Assembly: GCF_004136555.1 (NCBI RefSeq)
Contig: NZ_NOIT01000004.1
Span: forward strand, 164,261-228,260
Source: Kocuria carniphila
Lineage (GTDB): Bacteria > Actinomycetota > Actinomycetes > Actinomycetales > Micrococcaceae
Length of the DNA stretch: 64,000 nucleotides
Direction: 5' to 3'
Of this stretch, positions 1 to 6,711 are shown piece by piece; positions within the stretch are counted from its first letter, which is position 1, and each line of letters begins with the position of its first letter. Below the pieces are notes generated by a model that was given only the letters and a program-made list of their open reading frames with translations, was not told the DNA's origin and did not search any database. Position numbers and translations under genes: made by a program.

Positions 1-518
1 CCCTTGAGCCACGTCTCCCGGCGCTGGGCGTCGATGCCGAGGTAGTCCGGCCCGCGCACCGTGGCGACCTCCGAAGGCGCGTACTGGTGCTTGTCCGCGT
101 ACTTCACGTGCGTCAGGTACGAGAGCATGTTGTCGAAGGCGTACCGCCCGCGACCGGGCTTCTCGACGTACTGCGGTTCGACGCCGATGCCAAACGCGAG
201 CCGATCCAGAGGCGCGCTCTTCGCGCGGCTGGCGAACTTGATCACCGCGTGCAGGTGATCCGGCTTCGGCTCGACCACGAGGGTCTTCTCGGTGTCGCTC
301 CAGACCTCGCGCTCGTCCTTGTCGTGCACGATGCCGTAGGCCTCGACGACCTCACAGCCGATCGCCTCGAGCCGCTGCACCACGTAGGCGAGGATCGCCC
401 CGGCTCCCTGCTGGAGCAGCGCGGCCCCGTTCGCGTCCTCGGCGGCCCAGGTCCAGTACGACGGATCGAGGTACTGCGTGAGCCCGATGCTCGTCGGGTT
501 GTTCTCCTGCTTAGCCAC
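1..518 (-). CDS. rep: HUH rolling-circle replication initiator (Rep), C-terminus cut by window edge
   Basis: The minus strand encodes at least 172 residues running off the left edge. The HUH metal-binding motif is the HLH in PDHLHAVIKF (residues 88-90), and the probable nicking tyrosine lies in SYLTH (residues 133-137). This layout fits the pMV158 RepB-like/Rep_2 plasmid initiators, which nick the double-strand origin and stay bound to the 5' end. I chose GTG at 518 because its junction copies the motif used by the two genes upstream; another GTG lies 9 bases upstream at 527. It overlaps the preceding gene by 8 bases. With the recombinase at 1488-2924 it suggests an integrative element that can replicate as a circle. 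Confidence 0.7.
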   Translation of the reverse strand, partial: MAKQENNPTSIGLTQYLDPSYWTWAAEDANGAALLQQGAGAILAYVVQRLEAIGCEVVEAYGIVHDKDEREVWSDTEKTLVVEPKPDHLHAVIKFASRAKSAPLDRLAFGIGVEPQYVEKPGRGRYAFDNMLSYLTHVKYADKHQYAPSEVATVRGPDYLGIDAQRRETWLK

Positions 519-846
519 GGCGACCACCGCCCAGGACGTCGGAAGGAGCGTGCGGCGCCTTAAATGACCCCCTATTGACCCCCAAATGATCCTGCGGGGT
601 CACGCGGTGGAGCGAAGGCGAAACCGGCAGCTGACCAGGCATGTTGTTGCATGGCGCGGCAATCGACAAGCCCTTGCCGCGCCCGTAGGAACGAATGAGG
701 CCCCCGAAACTCTTGGAGTGCGAAGCACGGCTGCGGACCGTCATCACGGCGATGGGCAGCCCGCCTTCGGCGGGTGCCAGGCCAGGCCCTCCGGGCGGGG
801 TCAGGTCGGCGGGTGCGGTGCTGAGGTTGCGTGCGTCGGCGTGCAT
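511..846 (-). CDS. Hypothetical protein in rep operon (111 aa)
   Basis: The reading frame starts with an ATG that overlaps the stop of the HTH gene (TGATG) and ends just inside rep. I recognise no domain. The product is basic and rich in Pro, Gly and Ser, with no membrane segment. The coupled start and end are the main reasons to believe it; the composition is weak evidence. It may be a small element-specific protein, or only a translated spacer between the HTH gene and rep. Confidence 0.4.
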   Translation of the reverse strand: MHADARNLSTAPADLTPPGGPGLAPAEGGLPIAVMTVRSRASHSKSFGGLIRSYGRGKGLSIAAPCNNMPGQLPVSPSLHRVTPQDHLGVNRGSFKAPHAPSDVLGGGRRG

Positions 847-1094
847 CAGCGACCACCGCCCCGGCCGTAGCGCTTGATGACAGCCTGATGCGTGACGCCG
901 AGGGCGTCGCCGATCCTGGCCCAGGTCACCCCGTCGGCGCGGGCGTCGGCGACGGCGATCTCGACGGCCTCCTCCAGCACGGAGCGGAGCACGCCGAGGT
1001 CGTAGAGCTGGGCCTCGCCATCGGCGAGGGACGGGTCGCCCTGTCGCCAGCGGAAGCTGGTCAGGTGATCGAAGGCGGCGGAGTTCGCGCTCAT
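846..1094 (-). CDS. Small helix-turn-helix protein in rep operon (82 aa)
   Basis: An 82-residue protein whose C-terminal part (about residues 55-77) reads as a helix-turn-helix, with WARIGDALGVTHQAVIKRYG giving a sigma-70 region 4/MarR-like recognition helix. The N-terminal half is acidic and probably helical. Its ATG shares one base with the stop of the upstream gene (TGATG), so translation is probably coupled. In plasmids and integrative elements such small HTH proteins often control copy number or excision, and that role is inferred here from position beside rep. Confidence 0.6.
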   Translation of the reverse strand: MSANSAAFDHLTSFRWRQGDPSLADGEAQLYDLGVLRSVLEEAVEIAVADARADGVTWARIGDALGVTHQAVIKRYGRGGGR

Positions 1095-1306
1095 CAGCGA
1101 CCACCGCCCATCACGGCGGCGACGGCGGCGCGCTGTCGCGGCGTCAGCGGAGTGAGTGCCAGGCGCTCACCGGCTCGGCGACCGGCGGCGCGGGCGGCGG
1201 CGATGACGGGATCGAGCCCATCAGCATGCGGAACGGGAGACGAGTCCTGATCGAGAGCAGGGCAGTCAAGCGCGGATGCGCGGGGAACGTCGATAACGAC
1301 AGACAT
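1094..1306 (-). CDS. Hypothetical small protein, first gene of rep operon (70 aa)
   Basis: A 70-residue frame from ATG at 1306, ending in a TGATG overlap with the HTH gene. The C-terminal half is alanine- and arginine-rich, with a helical segment around TPRQRAAVAAVMGGGR. No known family is recognised. It is the first gene of a tightly packed run (this gene, HTH, 111-aa gene, rep), each joined by an overlapping stop and start, and it probably carries the operon promoter upstream at about 1307-1340. Confidence 0.5.
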   Translation of the reverse strand: MSVVIDVPRASALDCPALDQDSSPVPHADGLDPVIAAARAAGRRAGERLALTPLTPRQRAAVAAVMGGGR

Positions 1307-1317
1307 CGGAAGTCCTC

Positions 1318-1331
1318 AGATATGAGTATCT
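1318..1331. promoter_or_regulatory. Inverted repeat upstream of the rep operon
   Basis: AGATA-tgag-TATCT forms a 5-4-5 inverted repeat 12 bases upstream of the ATG at 1306. Its place in the leader suits an operator or a promoter-proximal site for the operon. The arms are short, so chance is possible. Confidence 0.25.
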
Positions 1332-1448
1332 TCCGGTTCCCCGCCACGGTAGTTGGGCTGTTTGACCGGCTACTCATCCGGGAGCAGAACCCCGCGCTTC
1401 TAAGTCGCGGCCCCGGTGGGATCTTCTTGTCTGCAACCACTCTCCCAC

Positions 1449-1490
1449 GAGTCGACTCACCATTGCAATGACGAGTTGACTCATGAGTCA
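1449..1490. repeat. Cluster of GAGTC-type palindromes at recombinase 3' end
   Basis: GAGTCGACTC (1449-1458) is a perfect 10-base palindrome, GAGTTGACTC (1473-1482) is a near copy with one change, and TGACTCATGAGTCA (1477-1490) is a perfect 14-base palindrome that includes the recombinase stop codon. They lie in the 181-base gap between the recombinase and the rep operon, which holds no gene. Such a cluster could be a repressor binding site or part of a replication or transfer origin. Confidence 0.45.
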
Positions 1491-2924
1491 GTCGCGACGC
1501 GGCTCTATGCGAATGAGGTCGGGGTCGAACTTCACGTGACCGGGCGCGATGGGCTCGATGGTCACAGTCACCAGCTCGTCCACGAGCATCCGGCGGCGGT
1601 CTATGTCCAACGCCTTCCACTTCGACTCGACAACCTCGCGACGCTCCGCGGTGCCGACCGCCTCCTCCACGTCTGCCAGCAGCTTCGCCGCCACGGATAC
1701 CGAGCGGTCGAGCAGCTCCGCGTCGATCTCGTCGATGCGGACCTTCACGTCGTTGATCGCCGCGGTGATCTCCAGGACCGGCTGATGGATGTCGCGCAGC
1801 AGCGGGCTCAGCTCCTTTACGCGCTCGACCAGGGCGTTCCGCTCGGTCAGCAGCTCCTCGCGGTCCGGCCCGTCGTCCTCCTGCGGCATCACGAGGTCGT
1901 GCACGTCCACCGACGACAGGCGGGTGAGCACTGCCTCGGTGACCATCGCATCGACGGGCTCGCGTTGGCGGGTGAGGTGGAACTGCTCGCCGCAGCGATA
2001 CGTCGGCTGCTTGCGGCTGTTCGTCCCCGAGACGAGCGTCGCACCGCACTTCCCGCACAGCCCGATCGTCGACAGGAGGTATTTCGGCTGGTTGCCCTGA
2101 CTGGCCGACCTCCGCACGTTGTCCTCCAGCTTCGCCACCGCGGTCCGCCACGTCTGCTCGCTGACGATGGGCGGGAACGCCTCGCCCTGCACCGGGTACA
2201 GCTCGCCGGATGCGTAGTGCTTGATGTAGCCACAGTAAAGCGGGTTCGCGAGCAGGTAGCGCACGGCATCGACGGAGAATTCCGAGCCGCGGGCGGTGAG
2301 GTGACCAGCGCTGTTCAGGTCCTCGCGGATGCGCCGGATCGACAGCGACGGCTCGCCGAGGAACGCGTCGAAGGCCCGCCGAACCGCGTCGGCCTCTTCC
2401 TCGATCAGCTCACCCTCCCTCGACCATCCGAACGCCTTCCAGGCGGACGTGGGGATGCCCTCGGCACGTCGGCGCTCGTTCGACCTGATCTGTCGCTCGG
2501 CCTTGCGACGCGCCTCGAACCGGGCGAGAGCGGCGAGCATCGTCGCCCGGAACTCGCCGTCCGCCGTCGAGAGATCGATCTCGCCGTCCACGGTGACGAC
2601 GCGCAGACCGAGGTCGATCAGCGTGTTCAGGTCCTTCGTGCTGCGCAGGAGCCGGTCCATGTCCACGGCGACCACCATCGAGAACCGGCCCGCGCGGGCG
2701 TCGTCCAGCATCTCGGCCCACCGGGTGCCAGCGCGGCGCTTCTTCGTCGCCGACACCGCGTTGTCCTCGTAGACCTCGACGACGTTCCAGTCCTTGGCCT
2801 CGGCCAGCGCCCTGATCTTCCTCAGCTGCGTATCGACCGTCCAGCGGTCGCCCTTGCGGTCCATGGAGGCGCGGACGTACGCGGCCACCTCGTTCGTCTT
2901 CCTCAGCGCTACCAGTTCGACCAT
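1488..2924 (-). CDS. Large serine recombinase (site-specific integrase of the element)
   Basis: A 478-residue recombinase. The N-terminal resolvase-type catalytic domain (about 12-150) has the nucleophile serine in AAYVRASMDR (Ser20) and the arginine-rich DMDRLLRS segment. It is followed by a 'recombinase' domain (about 165-270), a zinc ribbon starting CGKCGATLVSG (about 300-330) and a coiled-coil stretch near the C-terminus. This is the phiC31/TndX-like architecture, cutting and rejoining att sites for integration and excision. The frame stays open to 3002, but I start at MVELVALRK (2924) because the upstream bases belong to the interrupted FG-GAP gene. The gene lies at the element boundary, as is usual for integrases. 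Confidence 0.9.
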   Translation of the reverse strand: MVELVALRKTNEVAAYVRASMDRKGDRWTVDTQLRKIRALAEAKDWNVVEVYEDNAVSATKKRRAGTRWAEMLDDARAGRFSMVVAVDMDRLLRSTKDLNTLIDLGLRVVTVDGEIDLSTADGEFRATMLAALARFEARRKAERQIRSNERRRAEGIPTSAWKAFGWSREGELIEEEADAVRRAFDAFLGEPSLSIRRIREDLNSAGHLTARGSEFSVDAVRYLLANPLYCGYIKHYASGELYPVQGEAFPPIVSEQTWRTAVAKLEDNVRRSASQGNQPKYLLSTIGLCGKCGATLVSGTNSRKQPTYRCGEQFHLTRQREPVDAMVTEAVLTRLSSVDVHDLVMPQEDDGPDREELLTERNALVERVKELSPLLRDIHQPVLEITAAINDVKVRIDEIDAELLDRSVSVAAKLLADVEEAVGTAERREVVESKWKALDIDRRRMLVDELVTVTIEPIAPGHVKFDPDLIRIEPRRD

Positions 2925-2934
2925 GCAACCAAGC

Positions 2935-2975
2935 TTACGTGAACGGGCGTTGCAACCACGATATGCGGTAACCGA
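2935..2975. other. Probable attachment-site junction (element/chromosome boundary)
   Basis: The last FG-GAP repeat follows its six sister repeats as far as Gly-Phe-Gly-Tyr (codons ending at 2968), then switches to an unrelated 9-residue tail and a stop, 11 bases before the recombinase start. The six upstream repeats continue differently after this point. The simplest reading is that the crossover of the serine recombinase lies here. The exact core bases cannot be set without the other junction or the empty site. Confidence 0.55.
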
Positions 2976-4164
2976 ACCCCACCACGTCGGCTCGATTGTC
3001 ACCGTTCACGTCGGCCAAGACACGCGGATACAGGTCCACGGTCCACCCGTCGTTATTGCCGAACTCTCGGAGCCACAAGCTGGCTGCGCTCACGGACCCG
3101 TCACGCTGGGTCAGGGCCACGTAGGTACCCGAATATCCGAACCCCACGATGTCTGCGGTCCCGTCACCGTTGGCATCGGCCAACGTGCGAACATGGTGTC
3201 CGATCTTCCAGCCGTCGTAACTGCCGAAGTCGGCCACCTTCAGTGTGGGTGCGCTGAAGCCACCACCGAATCGGCCGTAGGACACGTAGGTACCCGCATT
3301 TCCGAATCCCACGAGGTCTTCGATCAGGTCGCCGTTGAGGTCACCCGTGACACGCGGAGTGTGTTGCTCGCTCCACCCTTGGTTGGTTCCGAAGTCGCCG
3401 ACCCTCACGGTTGGTGCCGTGAATCCTCCGGTCGAGCGCGCGTAGGCAACCGTGACTCCCTTGGCACCGAATGCCACGATGTCATCACGATTGTCACCGT
3501 TGACGTCCGCCAGCTCCCGAAGGTGTTCGCCGATCTTCCATCCCTGGGCCGCTGTCAGGTCGTTCACTGCAACCGTGGGAGCGGTGAAGCCACCGCCGAC
3601 TCGCGCGTACGACACGTAGGTTTTGGAATATCCGAAGCCGACGATGTCCGCCCGGCCGTCATTGTTGACGTCGCCCAATTCCCTCACGTGCTCACTCTTG
3701 AGCCAGCCTTGGCTGGTTCCGTAATCACGCAGTGCAAGAGTGGGCGCGGTGAAACCGCCGTCCGTTCGGCCATAGGCAACAGTGGTTCCGGCAATACCGA
3801 AACCGACCACGTCCGCCCTGCCGTCGTCATTGACATCGGCCAGCTGACGAGGGTGCTCGCCCTCACGCCAACCTTGGTCATATCCGAAATCACGCAATCT
3901 CAACTGAGGCGGTGCAAAGGTCCTGTTCACGCGGCCGAGAGCCACGTAGGTACCTTGGTCGCCGAAACCGACGATGTCATCCCGACCATCGCCGTTGACA
4001 TCCGCCAGCAAACGCGGATGCTGCTGAACACGCCATCCATTGGCGTAGGTGAAATAGGGTTGCGACGCCGCTTGGGCGGGTGCCCCCGTCAAGACCACCG
4101 CTGAACTCGCGAGCGCGAGGGTGGCGGCCACACTCAGTACTTTGGTTTTAGCTGTAGAACTCAT
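2935..4164 (-). CDS. Secreted FG-GAP/VCBS repeat protein, 3' end cut by element insertion
   Basis: A 409-residue product with a Sec signal peptide (about residues 1-32, ending APAQAAS). Seven VCBS/FG-GAP units of about 52 residues follow, each with a calcium-loop core such as LADVNGDGRDDIVGFG. Such repeats build a beta-propeller, often for adhesion or carbohydrate contact outside the cell. The seventh unit breaks off after VVGFGY and ends with a foreign tail, so the native C-terminus seems to have been separated by the recombinase element. The protein may still be made, but as a shortened form. There is no catalytic domain in the part that remains. Confidence 0.85.
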   Translation of the reverse strand: MSSTAKTKVLSVAATLALASSAVVLTGAPAQAASQPYFTYANGWRVQQHPRLLADVNGDGRDDIVGFGDQGTYVALGRVNRTFAPPQLRLRDFGYDQGWREGEHPRQLADVNDDGRADVVGFGIAGTTVAYGRTDGGFTAPTLALRDYGTSQGWLKSEHVRELGDVNNDGRADIVGFGYSKTYVSYARVGGGFTAPTVAVNDLTAAQGWKIGEHLRELADVNGDNRDDIVAFGAKGVTVAYARSTGGFTAPTVRVGDFGTNQGWSEQHTPRVTGDLNGDLIEDLVGFGNAGTYVSYGRFGGGFSAPTLKVADFGSYDGWKIGHHVRTLADANGDGTADIVGFGYSGTYVALTQRDGSVSAASLWLREFGNNDGWTVDLYPRVLADVNGDNRADVVGFGYRISWLQRPFT

Positions 4165-4534
4165 TGCAGGTTCCGATCATGCTTGATCATGCAGAACGAG
4201 CCAGAGCCTCAGGTGTCTCCCACGGAAAAACGGTGAAAGCCCACTGCGTTGACGACCCACAGGCCCAACTACTCAGCGGCGAAAAGTGTCTCGACGGGGC
4301 CCCGGCCCGGCGATCTCAGATCAGATAAAAACCCGCAGGTCACTCGCACGAATGCCCAGCTCGTTCGGCCGCTTCACGACGTAGTTGTGTAGTTCTCGGA
4401 TTACGCCCGTTCCCGGGGAAAGTCAACATCACATGTCCCCTAAAGCGTGATCATGGAAATATGCGTGTGACCAGCGCGATTATTGTTCAGATACCCGCAA
4501 GTTGGATGTCATTCGGGGCCCGCACTATGAACCC
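4165..4534. other. Intergenic region between FG-GAP gene and phoD
   Basis: A 370-base gap with divergent genes on both sides, so it must hold both promoters. Near the FG-GAP start, GATCATGC occurs twice (4175-4182 and 4185-4192, a 10-base period), and a third GATCATG lies at 4449-4455 near phoD. On the minus strand 4321-4417 reads as about 30 codons of protein-like sequence (listed separately). I see no riboswitch or RNA gene that I can name. Confidence 0.4.
4321..4417 (-). pseudogene. Possible C-terminal gene remnant
   Basis: On the minus strand a short open stretch ends with RELHNYVVKRPNELGIRASD followed by four residues and TGA at 4321-4323. An in-frame stop lies about 33 codons upstream and no start codon with a ribosome site is clear. 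The residue mix looks like a real protein end, not noise, but I do not recognise the family. It may be a relic of a lost gene. Confidence 0.2.
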
Positions 4535-6160
4535 ATGCCTACCAACAATGCGCCCATCAATCGTCGTCAACTCGTCTCCGGCAGCCTTGCCGGCGCGGCA
4601 CTCATTGCCCTCCCCGGCACCGCGATCGCCCATCGCGGCGAGCGCCCCGTACCGGGGCTGATCAGCAAGCGCCTGACTCTTCCCAGCGGCGTTGCCTCCG
4701 GTGACGTCTCCTCCAATTCGGCAGTGCTGTGGGCGCGTTCCTCGGGTCCGGGTCGCCTGCACGCCACGCTTCAGGCAATTTCCGCCGACGGCGCTCCGTT
4801 GCGCGGGCGCTTTGCCCGCGGTCTTCGCCTAACCTCCGGCTGGGCGAACCCCACGTCAGATCACACGGCCAAGATTTTCGCGGGCAAGCTGCCCTCCGGG
4901 ACCCGGTTCAAGGTCACGTACGCGTTCGAGGACGATCGGGGTCGGATGGGCGAGCGTGCCATCGGCACTTTCACCACCGCTCCGGGCAAGCGTTTCGGGC
5001 CGAAGACTTCCGCAGCACAGTCCTTCGTGTGGACCGCAGACACCGCGGGCCAGGGCTACGGCATCAACGAGGACATCGGCGGGATGCGGGGCTACGCGGC
5101 CATGCACGCCACCAAGCCGGACTTCTTCTTGCACTCCGGAGACACCGTCTACGCGGATAATCCCATCGAAAAGACCCTGGAAGTTCCGAACGAACCCCTG
5201 TGGCGCAATGTGGTCACGGAGGAGGTGTCCAAGGTGGCCGAGACGCTCAACGAGTTCCGCGGGCGCCACCGTTACAACATGATGGACAAGAATCTGCGGG
5301 CCATGTACGCGGAGGTTCCCGTGATCGCTCAGTGGGACGATCACGAGACCACCAACAATTGGTGGCCGGGCGAGATCCTCGAGGATGAGCGCTACACGCA
5401 AGTGCGCGACGTCGACACCCTGGCCGCTCGCGGCCGTCAGGCCTGGCAGGAATACATGCCCATCGCTGATTCACGGGCGCTGTCCCGAGGCACCGGTTTC
5501 GAGCCGGCCCGCATCTACCGCAAGGTCGAGCGCGGTGACCACTTGGACGTGTTCGCCCTGGACATGCGCACCTTCAAGAGCGAGAACACGCCGGGCAAGG
5601 AGCGGCACGAGACCGACATCCTGGGCGAAGAACAGACCCACTGGCTCATCCGCGGACTGCGCCGTTCCCGGGCCACGTGGAAAGTGATCGGCAACGACTT
5701 GCCCCTGGGACTGGTTGTGCCGGACGGTAAGGACCAGGAGTCCATCTCCAACGCCGATCACGGTGCGCCGCTGGGTCGCGAGCTGCAGTTGGCGCGGATC
5801 CTGAAGGCCATCAAGGATTACGACATCAAGAACGTCGTGTTCCTGACCGGCGACGTCCACTATTGCGCCGCCCACCACTACTCCCCCGAGCGCGCCGCGT
5901 TCAAGGACTTCAAGCCGTTCTGGGAGTTCGTGGCCGGACCCATCAACGCCGGCGCCTTCGGCCCCAACACATTGGATCGTACCTTCGGGCCCCGCGTGGA
6001 CTTCGAACAGGCCGGCCCGCCCATGGCTTCTCCGCGCAACGGTGACCACCAGTACTTCGGTCACGTGGCCATCCCCGAGGACGGCAGCGAATTCACCGTC
6101 AAGCTGATCAACGCCAACGGCAAGGCTGTGTACCAGCGCACGCTCACCCCTGAACGCTGA
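4535..6160 (+). CDS. phoD: PhoD-type alkaline phosphatase/phosphodiesterase, Tat-exported
   Basis: A 541-residue metallophosphoesterase of the PhoD family, which releases phosphate from phosphomono- and diesters outside the membrane. The start at 4535 gives a Tat signal with twin arginines in INRRQLVSG followed by a hydrophobic stretch to about residue 32. The N-terminal PhoD domain (SGDVSSNSAVLWAR) precedes the catalytic domain, with metal-binding segments HSGDTVYADNP, QWDDHETTNNWWP and TGDVHYCAAHHYSP. PhoD enzymes usually use Fe and Ca and are induced by phosphate limitation; no Pho box was identified. The gene stands alone and ends before a long hairpin. Confidence 0.9.
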   Translation: MPTNNAPINRRQLVSGSLAGAALIALPGTAIAHRGERPVPGLISKRLTLPSGVASGDVSSNSAVLWARSSGPGRLHATLQAISADGAPLRGRFARGLRLTSGWANPTSDHTAKIFAGKLPSGTRFKVTYAFEDDRGRMGERAIGTFTTAPGKRFGPKTSAAQSFVWTADTAGQGYGINEDIGGMRGYAAMHATKPDFFLHSGDTVYADNPIEKTLEVPNEPLWRNVVTEEVSKVAETLNEFRGRHRYNMMDKNLRAMYAEVPVIAQWDDHETTNNWWPGEILEDERYTQVRDVDTLAARGRQAWQEYMPIADSRALSRGTGFEPARIYRKVERGDHLDVFALDMRTFKSENTPGKERHETDILGEEQTHWLIRGLRRSRATWKVIGNDLPLGLVVPDGKDQESISNADHGAPLGRELQLARILKAIKDYDIKNVVFLTGDVHYCAAHHYSPERAAFKDFKPFWEFVAGPINAGAFGPNTLDRTFGPRVDFEQAGPPMASPRNGDHQYFGHVAIPEDGSEFTVKLINANGKAVYQRTLTPER

Positions 6161-6170
6161 TCCAACCAGG

Positions 6171-6224
6171 CACGACGCCGCCGCGGTGACCTTGGGTGCC
6201 CAAGGTCACCGCGGCGGCGTCGTG
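6171..6224. terminator. Long perfect hairpin after phoD
   Basis: A 54-base perfect inverted repeat (26-bp arms around TG) starts 10 bases after the phoD stop. No U-tract follows, so it may act as a GC-rich intrinsic terminator of the actinobacterial type or as an mRNA 3' end protector. Confidence 0.75.
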
Positions 6225-6255
6225 GGTGTGCAATTCTCCAGGTGAGCGGTTCACA

Positions 6256-6711
6256 ATGGTGACCATGGTGAGTTTGCCGACCGGTTATTTGTTGAGAGTG
6301 GGTCCGCCCAGCGTTTCTGCGTACCTGTACTTGCGTGAGGCCACGGGCATGAGCCCTAAAACGCATCAGCAAGCCCTCGCCGGTATCGACGGCGCGTGGG
6401 CCGCCGTGCACGTGATTCACGCGCCCACCGGGGAGACGGTGGCCATGGGTCGTGTGATCGGGGACGGCGGCTGGTACTTCCACATCATTGACATGGCCGT
6501 ACTTCCGGAACATCAACGCCAAGGGCTCGGGGACACGATCCTCACGTGGTTGCTGGACCGAATTCGCCAGGATGCTCCCCCGGACGCGTTCGTCAGTCTC
6601 ATGGCGGACCCACCCGGGCGCAGCCTCTACGAACGACACGGATTCAAGGACCGTTCACCGCGCAACGTGGGAATGAGCCGACTGCTCGAACGACAGGTGG
6701 ACGATGACTGA
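6256..6711 (+). CDS. GNAT family N-acetyltransferase
   Basis: A 151-residue GNAT protein. The acetyl-CoA pyrophosphate loop is visible as EHQRQGLGDTIL (motif A, Q/R-x-x-G-x-G/A), preceded by the beta-strand IIDMAVLP and followed by the terminal segment YERHGFKDR. The family moves an acetyl group from acetyl-CoA to an amine, and the substrate is unknown here. I chose ATG 6256, behind an AGGTGAG ribosome site; ATG 6265 is possible. The stop overlaps the start of the esterase gene by 8 bases, so the two are probably co-translated. Confidence 0.85.
   Translation: MVTMVSLPTGYLLRVGPPSVSAYLYLREATGMSPKTHQQALAGIDGAWAAVHVIHAPTGETVAMGRVIGDGGWYFHIIDMAVLPEHQRQGLGDTILTWLLDRIRQDAPPDAFVSLMADPPGRSLYERHGFKDRSPRNVGMSRLLERQVDDD

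Noticed and set aside
572..856. 94-residue minus-strand frame starting at 856
   Set aside because: It starts inside the coupling motif in another frame; the TGATG-coupled frame ending at 511 fits the operon better.
1416..2942. 508-residue plus-strand open frame opposite the recombinase
   Set aside because: It is the antisense shadow of the serine recombinase. Its composition is His/Arg/Leu-rich with no domain, and the minus-strand product is a clear family member.
2935..4164. Repeats of about 156 bp in the FG-GAP gene as a tandem DNA array
   Set aside because: They are protein-level repeats with diverged bases, explained by the VCBS/FG-GAP units.
4165..4534. A riboswitch (such as c-di-AMP) before the secreted FG-GAP protein
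   Set aside because: The leader is long enough and such switches occur before exported proteins in actinobacteria, but I could not match the conserved core.
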